A stretch of DNA of 64,000 nucleotides from Deltaproteobacteria bacterium. GTDB taxonomy: Bacteria; Myxococcota_A; UBA9160; PR03. The stretch spans positions 1 to 64,000 of the forward strand of contig JAPSFT010000014.1 of NCBI GenBank assembly GCA_035063765.1, given 5' to 3'. The notes below the pieces were generated by a model. It searched no databases, had not been told where the DNA came from, and saw nothing but the letters and a program-made list of their open reading frames with translations. Position 1 is the first letter of the stretch. Each line of letters begins with the position of its first letter. Below are positions 57,781 to 64,000 of the stretch, in pieces. A program made the translations under genes and the position numbers.

Positions 57781-58382
57781 GCCGCGGCCAGGGCCTTGCG
57801 GAACCAGCGCCGGTACACCGCCTCGGGCTGCGCGCCGACCAGCACGAAGTCCTGGCCGGCGAGCCGGACGGCGGGGACGCCGGTGGCCCCGAGCGCCTGC
57901 GCCTCCTCGTGGTCGGCGAGGACGCGCCCGGTGAGCGCCGGGTCCGCGATCGCCGCGAACGCACCCTCGTCGAGCCCGAGCTCGCGCCAGAGCGCGGCCA
58001 GGACGGCCTCGTCGCTGATGTCGCGGCTCTCGGCGAAGTAGGCGCGGAAGAGCCGCTCGCGCATGCGCCGCCCCGGCTCCGGGCCGAGCGCGGCCGCCGC
58101 CTTGGCGGCGAGCTGCGCGGGCAGGCTGTGGGTGGGCGGCCCGGCGTCGCCCTGCCAGGGCTGGAAGGGCGCGCGCGGCTCGTCCTCGGCCACCCGCCGC
58201 CACCCCTGCGTGTAGGTGCGGAAGGCCTCGAGCGCCGCGGCGCTGCGCGGCCGCGGCCGGGGCCGCAGCAGGTAGCTCCGCCAGTCGAGCGCGAGCGCGC
58301 CCGCGAGCTCGGCCTCGACGGCGGCGAGCCGGGTCGCCGCGTTCCAGCACCAGGGGCACAGGAAGTCCGAGTAGACGACCAC
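57777..58382 (-). CDS. DsbA-family (FrnE-like) thioredoxin-fold protein
   Basis: About 201 residues. The thioredoxin strand VVVYSDFLCPWCWNAATRL holds the CPWC redox motif, and GVPAVRLAGQDFVLVGAQP holds the cis-Pro. The helical insert and the absence of a signal peptide place it with the cytoplasmic FrnE/polyketide-synthesis-type isomerases. The start is unclear: GTG 58382 is the first usual codon, while GGAGG lies about eight bases before an ATC codon at 58394. It follows the PEP-CTERM gene on the minus strand. Confidence 0.83.
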   Translation of the reverse strand: MVVYSDFLCPWCWNAATRLAAVEAELAGALALDWRSYLLRPRPRPRSAAALEAFRTYTQGWRRVAEDEPRAPFQPWQGDAGPPTHSLPAQLAAKAAAALGPEPGRRMRERLFRAYFAESRDISDEAVLAALWRELGLDEGAFAAIADPALTGRVLADHEEAQALGATGVPAVRLAGQDFVLVGAQPEAVYRRWFRKALAAA

Positions 58383-58408
58383 CGTGATGCCGATCGGCCG
58401 TCCTCCCC

Positions 58409-59014
58409 TCAGCGGCGACGCAGGGCTCCCAGGGTGGCGATGGCGCCGAGCGCCAGGGCGAGGCCCGAGGGCTCGGGGGCGGGCACGAGCGGGCCGAAGC
58501 CGCCCTCGTCGTCGACGAGCGCCACGGGATCGACGAGGGTCTCGCCCTCGTGGCTCGCGACGAAGCTCCCGGAGTCGAGCGCGGTCCACGCGGTGCCGGC
58601 CGGGACGGTGAAGGAGAAGAGCGCGCTCGCGCTCGACCCGACGCCGAAGGCCGGGCCGGGGAGGTCGAAGCCCACGCCGAAGGGCGGGATCGCGACCTCC
58701 AGGTCCAGGACCCACTCCGTCGGCCCTGCTTCGCCGGCGACGTCGTCCAGGAGCCCCCCGAAGAAGAGCTTCAGCGACGAGATCCCGTTGGTGACGGTGG
58801 GCTCGGGATCCCAGTCGCCGCTGAGCTCGTACTCGAAGAGCCAGCGGCTCGGGTCGCCTTCGGCCTCGTCGTAGACGCGCGAGACGAGCGAGATCGTCCC
58901 GCCGTCGACGTCGACGGTGACCACGTTCGTGTCGACCTGCGCAGCCCCGGCCGGCGCTCCGACCGAGGCGAGAGCGCTGGCGGCCAGGGTGAGGAGGAGG
59001 TTCCGCGTCCGCAT
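58409..59014 (-). CDS. PEP-CTERM protein, likely exosortase substrate
   Basis: A 201-residue secreted protein. The signal peptide covers about 25 residues (LLLTLAASALASVGAPAGAA). The middle is beta-rich and acidic, with no known enzyme motif. The C-terminus is a full PEP-CTERM signal: VPAPEPSGLALALGAIATLG followed by three arginines. Exosortases recognise the PEP motif, helix and basic tail, and cut near the motif. The intact exosortase at 31899 is the obvious partner, 26 kb away. It is the only PEP-CTERM protein I find in the window. The start is ATG 59014. Confidence 0.9.
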   Translation of the reverse strand: MRTRNLLLTLAASALASVGAPAGAAQVDTNVVTVDVDGGTISLVSRVYDEAEGDPSRWLFEYELSGDWDPEPTVTNGISSLKLFFGGLLDDVAGEAGPTEWVLDLEVAIPPFGVGFDLPGPAFGVGSSASALFSFTVPAGTAWTALDSGSFVASHEGETLVDPVALVDDEGGFGPLVPAPEPSGLALALGAIATLGALRRR

Positions 59015-59153
59015 CGGGGGCGGACTCTACCGCAGGTCCGGCGCGGAAGGCGGGCCGGGACGAGCAGGCAGATCGCGCGCAGCCTGCCCGCGGACGACCG
59101 TCCGGGGCCCTGCCGCGCCATACTCGCCCGGGTACCCCCGCCTGGAGGACGAG

Positions 59154-60359
59154 ATGAAGGCGCCGCTCGAGGGGATCCGCGTCGTCGAGATCGCCCACTA
59201 CGTCGCCGTGCCGGCCGCGGGCGCGCTGCTCGCGGATCTCGGCGCCGACGTCGTCAAGATCGAGCTGCCGCCGGCCGGCGAGATCTACCGGCGCGGGCGC
59301 CCGAAGTACAGCGGCTACGCGAGCGACTTCCCCGAAGGCCCCGGCTTCCATCTCGACAACCGCGGCAAGCGCTCGCTCGTGCTCGACCTGGTCGATCCCG
59401 AGGCGCGCGGGGCGCTCCTGCGGGTGATCGACGGCGCCGACGTCGTCACCACCAACCTGCTTCCGGCGCGGCGCCGGAAGTACGGTCTCGACCACGAGTC
59501 GCTGCTGGCCCGCAAGCCGAGCCTGATCGTGGCGGGGCTCAACGGTTACGGCGGCGGCGGCGAGGAGGCCGATCGGCCCGCCTTCGACTACGCCGCCTAC
59601 TGGGCGCGCACCGGCATGATGGACCTGATGCGCGACGAGGGGGTACCGCCCTCGATGCTGCGGCCCGGGGTCGGCGACCACGCGGCGGCCTCGAACCTCG
59701 TGATCGCGATCCTGGCCGCGCTGCGCCTGCGCGACGCGAGCGGGCAGGGCCGCTACGTCGAGGTGTCGCTGCTCCAGACGGGGCTCTACATCCTCGGCTG
59801 CGACACCGCGATGGCGCTCGTGACCCGCGAGCCGGTCCCGCGCCACGACCGCAGGCGCGCCGCGAACCCGCTCTGGAACAGCTACCCGGTCGCAGGCGGG
59901 CGCTGGATCATGCTGGTGATGATCGACCCGACCTTCTACTTCCCGCGCCTCGCCGCCGCGGTGGGGCGCCCCGAGTGGCTCGACGACCCGCGCTATGCCG
60001 AGCCCTTCACGCGCGCGCAGAACGCGCCCGCGCTGATCGCGGAGCTCGAGGCCGAGCTCGCCCGGCACACGCTCGAGGAGTGGCGGCCCCGGCTCGACGC
60101 GGCGGGGGTGATCTGGGCACCCGTGAAGCGCCTGGAGGAGGTCCTCGACGACCCCCAGGCACGCGCGATGGGCTACTTCCGCTCGCTCGAACACGGGACG
60201 CACGGCCCCTTCGAGACCCTGGCGCCGCCCTTCTCGATCGCGGGCGTCCCGCTCGGCGCCGCCCGCCCGTGCTCGGCGGCGGACGCCGACGCCCGGGAGG
60301 TCCTGCGCGAGGCGGGCCTCGACGAGAGCGAGATCGCGAAGCTGCTCGCGGGCCGCTGA
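59154..60359 (+). CDS. second class III (CaiB/BaiF) CoA-transferase
   Basis: A 401-residue CoA-transferase, distinct from the one at 53843. IRVVEIAHYVAVPAAGALLA and DLGADVVKIELPPAG mark the N-terminus, and HLDNRGKRSLVLDLVDPEA the nucleotide-binding part. The catalytic aspartate is probably in RPGVGDHAAASNLV. GGAGGACGAG precedes the ATG at 59154. It diverges from the PEP-CTERM gene across 139 bases. The substrate is unknown; racemases of the same family (AMACR-like) are an alternative. Confidence 0.9.
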   Translation: MKAPLEGIRVVEIAHYVAVPAAGALLADLGADVVKIELPPAGEIYRRGRPKYSGYASDFPEGPGFHLDNRGKRSLVLDLVDPEARGALLRVIDGADVVTTNLLPARRRKYGLDHESLLARKPSLIVAGLNGYGGGGEEADRPAFDYAAYWARTGMMDLMRDEGVPPSMLRPGVGDHAAASNLVIAILAALRLRDASGQGRYVEVSLLQTGLYILGCDTAMALVTREPVPRHDRRRAANPLWNSYPVAGGRWIMLVMIDPTFYFPRLAAAVGRPEWLDDPRYAEPFTRAQNAPALIAELEAELARHTLEEWRPRLDAAGVIWAPVKRLEEVLDDPQARAMGYFRSLEHGTHGPFETLAPPFSIAGVPLGAARPCSAADADAREVLREAGLDESEIAKLLAGR

Positions 60360-60383
60360 GGGCCTCTGCGGCGGCGCGCGCGC

Positions 60384-61577
60384 TCAGCGCGCCCCCGGGC
60401 CGGCGGCCCACGCGCGCAGCCGTTCGGCCAGCAACTCGCTCGTGTTGCAGGCGGGGTCCTCGAGCACGCACTCGGCGAGATGTTGGAGCGCCCGGCCGAC
60501 CCGCGGGCCGGGCGGGATGTCGAGCAGCGCCATCACCGCGGCGCCGTCGAGGGCGAGGTCGCGGGGTCCGAGCGCGAGCGTGCCGGCGCCGCGCAGCCGG
60601 GCGATCCGCGCGGCCAGCGCCTCGAGCTCCGCGGACGGGCCCCCGAGCTCGGCGCGGCGGAGCGCCAGCAGGGCCTCGACGCCCTCCTCGCCGGCGCGTG
60701 CGAGGAGCCGGCGCAGGTCGGCGTCGCTGCGCTGCGGCTGGCGCTCGATCGGATGGCGGGCGAGCAGGCGCGCCACGGCGCGGGCGCGGCGCAGGCCGAA
60801 GCGCAGCGCGAGGAGCACGGACTCGGCGCGCGCGCCGCGCAGCCAGCCGGCCAGGCGCAGCTCGAGCTGCGCGGGCAGGGCGGCCACCACCGCGGGCGCG
60901 TCGGGGCGCACGCCGGGCGCCAGGTCCTCCTCGATCCCGCTCGCTCGCAGGAGCTCGAGCCCCGCCGCGGCGCCCGGCGCGAGCACGAGCTCCTCGAGCT
61001 CGCGGCGCACGCGCTCGCGGGCCACGCCGCGCAGGCCGGGGCGGGCCTCGCGCATGGCCGGGAGCAGCTCGGGCCCGGGGGCGAGCCCGAGCGTGGCCAC
61101 GAGGCGCGCGGCCCGCAGCGCCCGCACGGGGTCTTCCGCGAAGCGGTCCCGCGCCGCGCCCACCGCGCGCAGCCGCCCCGCCGCCAGGTCCGCGACGCCG
61201 CCGGCGGGATCGACCCAGAGCTCCGCCGCGGGGTCCCAGGCGATCGCGTTCACGCTGAAGTCGCGGTGTGCGAGGTCGTCCTCGAGGCGGGGGCCGGCGC
61301 GGAAGGTGGTCACGTCGAGGGGCGCGCCCGGGATCGGCACCATCACCGTGCCGTGTCGGATTCCCGTCGGGATCGCGCGCGGGAACAACGCGAGGACGCG
61401 CGCGGGCTCGGCGTCGGTCGCCACGTCGAAGTCGGCGACCGCGACGCCGCGCAGGAGGTCGCGCACGCAGCCGCCCACCAGGAACGCCCGATGGCCGCCC
61501 GCGCGCAGGGTGGCGAGCGCCGCCCGGACGGCGGCGGGGAGCACGTCGGCCGTGGGACGCGCGAGCGCGAGCGACAT
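60384..61577 (-). CDS. cca: CCA-adding tRNA nucleotidyltransferase family protein
   Basis: A 397-residue class II nucleotidyltransferase. AFLVGGCVRDLLRG and VADFDVATDAEP hold the metal-binding Asp residues. DDLAHRDFSVNAIAWDP, GGVADLAAGRLRAVG and EDPVRALRAARLVATLG follow in the usual order. It should add or repair the CCA end of tRNAs; a poly(A) polymerase is the main alternative, since the two are hard to separate by eye. The length is normal. It diverges from the dienelactone hydrolase gene across 60 bases. Confidence 0.88.
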   Translation of the reverse strand: MSLALARPTADVLPAAVRAALATLRAGGHRAFLVGGCVRDLLRGVAVADFDVATDAEPARVLALFPRAIPTGIRHGTVMVPIPGAPLDVTTFRAGPRLEDDLAHRDFSVNAIAWDPAAELWVDPAGGVADLAAGRLRAVGAARDRFAEDPVRALRAARLVATLGLAPGPELLPAMREARPGLRGVARERVRRELEELVLAPGAAAGLELLRASGIEEDLAPGVRPDAPAVVAALPAQLELRLAGWLRGARAESVLLALRFGLRRARAVARLLARHPIERQPQRSDADLRRLLARAGEEGVEALLALRRAELGGPSAELEALAARIARLRGAGTLALGPRDLALDGAAVMALLDIPPGPRVGRALQHLAECVLEDPACNTSELLAERLRAWAAGPGAR

Positions 61578-61637
61578 CGCGGCAGCGTACCTCTCGCGTG
61601 CGGGTTATTCTCGCCGCTCACGCCGGGAGGCCGAGGG

Positions 61638-62354
61638 ATGCCGAAGCGGGGCGGGCGCGAGATCCAGTTCACCAGCGGGCCGGCGAGCGGGCCGGGCGGC
61701 GGCGAGCCGGAGCGGGCACGAGGCTATCTCGCGAAGCCGGCCTCGGGCCGCGGCCCCGGCGTGCTGGTGATCCAGGAGTGGTGGGGCCTCGTCGACCACG
61801 TGCGCGACCTCTGCGACCGCTTCGCGCGCGAGGGCTTCGTCGCGCTCGCACCCGATCTCTACCGCGGCGAATCGACGGGCGATCCCGACGCCGCCGGGCG
61901 CCTCATGCTGGGCCTCGAGATCCCGCGCGCCGCGCGCGACCTCGACGGCGCGGTGAAGGCGCTCCGCGACGAGCCCGGGACCGAGGGCCCCAAGGTGGGT
62001 GCCGTGGGCTTCTGCATGGGCGGCCAGCTCGCGCTCTTCGCGGCTTGCCGCAATCCCGCGATCGGCGCGGTCGTCGACTTCTACGGGATCCACCCGAAGG
62101 TGACGCTCGACCTGGCGCCGCTCCAGGCCGCCGTGCTCGGGGTCTTCGCCGAGCACGACGCCTTCGTGCCGCCCGAGGCGGCGCGCAAGCTCGAGGCGGA
62201 CCTGCGCGCGGCCGGCAAGCGGGCGGTCTGCGAGGTGTACCCCGGCGTCGGCCATGCCTTCTTCAACGACACGCGCCCCGACGTCTACGACGCGCAGGCC
62301 GCCGCGCGCGCCTGGTCCGACACGCTGGCGTTCCTGCGCGCCGAGCTGCACTAG
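61638..62354 (+). CDS. dienelactone hydrolase family protein
   Basis: A 238-residue alpha/beta hydrolase. GVLVIQEWWGLVDHVRDLCD at the start contains the family Glu. The nucleophile is the Cys of VGAVGFCMGGQLAL, the Asp lies in VFAEHDAFVPPE and the His in GVGHAFFNDTRP. This Cys-Asp-His triad is that of carboxymethylenebutenolidase, although many relatives act on other esters. The start is ATG 61638, with GAGGCCGAGGG in front. It is followed after eight bases by the acyltransferase gene. Confidence 0.9.
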   Translation: MPKRGGREIQFTSGPASGPGGGEPERARGYLAKPASGRGPGVLVIQEWWGLVDHVRDLCDRFAREGFVALAPDLYRGESTGDPDAAGRLMLGLEIPRAARDLDGAVKALRDEPGTEGPKVGAVGFCMGGQLALFAACRNPAIGAVVDFYGIHPKVTLDLAPLQAAVLGVFAEHDAFVPPEAARKLEADLRAAGKRAVCEVYPGVGHAFFNDTRPDVYDAQAAARAWSDTLAFLRAELH

Positions 62355-62362
62355 GCGACAGG

Positions 62363-63274
62363 ATGGCGCGGCGCGCCGCGGCGCTGGTGCCCGTCGGGCG
62401 GCCGCGCGACCCGGGCGGGGGCCTCGCGCGGCGGCTGCTGCCGCCGCCGCTGCGCGCGCTCCAGGACGAGGTCGAGGCGCGCTTCGCCGAGCTGCCGGCC
62501 ACGCTCAACGAGTACGGGGTGGACCCCTTCGGCTTCGAGCCGCGCTACGCGGCATCGCTCCTGCTCCCCGCCGCGCTCCTCTATCGCTACTGGCTCCGCG
62601 TCGCGACGCAGGGCATCGAGCGCGTCCCCGCCGGCCGCGTCCTGCTGATCGCGAACCACGCCGGCAACACCTTCGCCTACGACGGCGCCATGCTCGCGAT
62701 GGCCATGCTGCTCGACGCGCGCCCCCCGCGCGCCGTCCGCGGAATGGCCGAGTACTACCTCCCGACGATCCCGTTCTTCTCGACCTTCATGCACCGGATG
62801 GGCTCGGTCGTGGGGACGCCCGGGAACTGCGCGCAGCTCCTCGAGCGCGACGAGGCGATCATGGTCTTCCCGGAAGGCGAGCGCGGCTTCGTGAAGACCT
62901 ATGCCCACCGCTACCAGCTCCAGCGCTTCGGCACCGGCTTCGTGCGCCTCGCGCTCGGGACGGGGACCCCGATCGTCCCGGTCGGGATCGTCGGTGCGGA
63001 GGAGCAGTCGCCGGGGCTCGTGCGCTCGCGCTGGCTGGGCCGCCTGATCGGCGCCCCGGTGGCGCCGATCACGCTGACCTTCCCGTGGCTCGGGCTCGCG
63101 AGCATGCTGCCGCTCCCGGTCAAGTTCCGGATCCACTTCGGCACGCCGATCCACTTCGAGGGCGACGCGAGCGAGGAGGACGCCGAGGTCGAGCGCAAGG
63201 TCGAGGTCGTGAAGGACGCGATCCGCGGCCTGGTTGCGGAAGGGCTGGAGGCGCGGCGGGGCTGGTTCCGGTGA
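62363..63274 (+). CDS. lysophospholipid-acyltransferase family protein
   Basis: A 303-residue membrane-associated acyltransferase of the PlsC-like superfamily. The catalytic histidine lies in LIANHAGNTFAYDGAML, a variant spacing seen in a deltaproteobacterial/actinobacterial subgroup in place of HX4D. The glycerol-phosphate motif is VFPEGERGFVKTY, and TPIVPVGIVGAEE follows. It should acylate a lysophospholipid or another lipid alcohol. Its TGA overlaps the GTG of the next gene. Confidence 0.87.
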   Translation: MARRAAALVPVGRPRDPGGGLARRLLPPPLRALQDEVEARFAELPATLNEYGVDPFGFEPRYAASLLLPAALLYRYWLRVATQGIERVPAGRVLLIANHAGNTFAYDGAMLAMAMLLDARPPRAVRGMAEYYLPTIPFFSTFMHRMGSVVGTPGNCAQLLERDEAIMVFPEGERGFVKTYAHRYQLQRFGTGFVRLALGTGTPIVPVGIVGAEEQSPGLVRSRWLGRLIGAPVAPITLTFPWLGLASMLPLPVKFRIHFGTPIHFEGDASEEDAEVERKVEVVKDAIRGLVAEGLEARRGWFR

Positions 63275-64000
63275 GCGCGAGCGGCCACGCGCATGCGCAT
63301 GGCCCCCCGGAGCCCGGCGGCACCGCCCGCGACGCCGACCGCCGCGCGCTGCGCCTCGCGCTCGCGATCACGGTGGCGTTCCTGGCCGTCGAGGGGGTGG
63401 GTGGCTGGCTGGCGGGCAGCCTCGCGCTGCTGGCCGACGCCGCCCACATGGCGACCGACGCCTTCGGCCTGGCTCTCGCGCTGCTCGCGGCGCGCCTGGC
63501 GGCGCGCCGCCCGACCTTCGAGAAGACCTTCGGCCATCGGCGGGCGGAGGTGCTGGCCGCGCTCGCCAACGGCGTCCTGCTCGGGGTGGTCGCCGTGCAG
63601 GTGGCGATCGAGGCGGTGCGCCGGATCGACGCGCCGCCCGCGGTCGAGGGCCGGCTGATGCTCGGGGTTGCCCTCGCCGGCCTGGCGGCGAACGTGGCGT
63701 CGGCCGCCGTCCTGGCCCGCACCGGCAGCGGCAGCCTGAACGTGCGCGCGGCGCTCTGGCACGTCGTCGGTGACCTGCTCGGCTCGCTCGGCGCGCTGGC
63801 CGCGGCCGGCGCCATCCTCGCCTTCGGCTGGGCCTGGACGGACCCGGCCGTCGCGATCGCGATCGCGCTCCTGATCCTGGTCTCGTCCTGGCGGCTCGTG
63901 CGCGAGTCGCTCGACGTCCTGATGGAGGGGACGCCCGCGCACGTCGACGTGGACGCGCTGCTGCGGGCGATCCGCGCGGTGCCCGGCGTCGTCGACGTGC
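63271..64000 (+). CDS. cation diffusion facilitator (CDF/ZnT-like), cut by window end
   Basis: The first 243 residues of a CDF transporter, open at the window end. The His-rich start (SGHAHAHG) is followed by six membrane segments. The zinc sites are visible in ADAAHMATDAFGLAL (helix 2, HxxxD) and NVRAALWHVVGDLLGSLG (helix 5, HxxxD). It exports Zn2+ or a similar ion in exchange for H+. The start is GTG 63271, overlapping the acyltransferase stop. The cytoplasmic C-terminal domain has just begun at the edge. Confidence 0.93.
   Translation, partial: MSASGHAHAHGPPEPGGTARDADRRALRLALAITVAFLAVEGVGGWLAGSLALLADAAHMATDAFGLALALLAARLAARRPTFEKTFGHRRAEVLAALANGVLLGVVAVQVAIEAVRRIDAPPAVEGRLMLGVALAGLAANVASAAVLARTGSGSLNVRAALWHVVGDLLGSLGALAAAGAILAFGWAWTDPAVAIAIALLILVSSWRLVRESLDVLMEGTPAHVDVDALLRAIRAVPGVVDV

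Noticed and set aside
1-64000. tRNA, rRNA, CRISPR or insertion-sequence genes
   Set aside because: No T-arm-like sequences with a matching cloverleaf, no regularly spaced repeats and no transposase motifs were seen. A covariance-model scan would be needed to be certain.

Overview
The window is very GC-rich DNA with third codon positions that are almost all G or C. It is densely packed with bacterial genes, many of which start at GTG or TTG and overlap the previous stop by four bases (ATGA or GTGA). I see no tRNA, rRNA, CRISPR array, transposase or phage gene. Several features suggest a Gram-negative bacterium of the deltaproteobacterial/Myxococcota/Binatota kind: an exosortase/PEP-CTERM surface system, an export-type exopolysaccharide (EPS) locus, many acyl-CoA enzymes, and a B12-binding radical SAM protein. 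The exact taxon cannot be fixed from the sequence alone.

Layout. 0.1-3.9 kb: a radical SAM enzyme, an NTF2-like protein, a hotdog thioesterase and a small lipoprotein. 4.0-27.8 kb: a large EPS locus. Its left arm (minus strand) holds a DUF218 protein, EpsI, an exosortase-like membrane protein that has lost its catalytic cysteine, a CpsD-type kinase and a GspA-like ATPase. Its right arm starts from a shared divergent promoter region and encodes the lipid-linked sugar transferase, an outer-membrane export lipoprotein and a Wzz-like protein. Beyond these lie five further glycosyltransferases, two sulfotransferases, an O-antigen-ligase-like polymerase, an SGNH hydrolase, a secreted PKD/beta-helix protein, an asparagine-synthetase-like enzyme without its glutaminase cysteine, and a Wzx-type flippase. 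The pieces fit a Wzx/Wzy-type pathway making a heteropolysaccharide that may be sulfated.

27.9-35.7 kb: a Crp/Fnr regulator with a perfect 18-bp palindrome just upstream, a phosphoesterase, a thiolase/DUF35 pair, a phosphopantetheinyl transferase overlapping an intact exosortase, a MATE exporter, a Rieske protein, a peroxiredoxin and a YqeY-like protein. 35.8-42.7 kb: a short secreted protein, then one long minus-strand series of glycosyltransferase, methyltransferase, a decayed STT3-like oligosaccharyltransferase, TIM-barrel isomerase, old-yellow-enzyme and DHDPS-like aldolase, followed by a divergent methyltransferase. 42.7-52 kb: a hydroxyacid dehydrogenase coupled to a large lipoprotein of unknown function, polyphosphate kinase, an MFS transporter, exonuclease III, a zinc-ribbon membrane protein, a NUDIX hydrolase and a ClpP-like protease with an altered triad.

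52-64 kb: a zinc metallopeptidase/ATP-grasp pair, two class III CoA-transferases, a GST, an enoyl-CoA hydratase, a membrane protein, a DsbA-like protein, a PEP-CTERM protein (a likely exosortase substrate), a CCA-adding enzyme, a dienelactone hydrolase, an acyltransferase and a cation diffusion facilitator cut by the window end.

The best leads are these: the inactive-looking exosortase paralogue with EpsI next to the EPS genes while the intact exosortase sits 26 kb away; the possible sulfated EPS; the STT3 remnant; the metallopeptidase/ATP-grasp pair; the ClpP Asp-to-Asn change; and a palindromic element repeated at 0.1 and 57.7 kb, each time starting at a stop codon.
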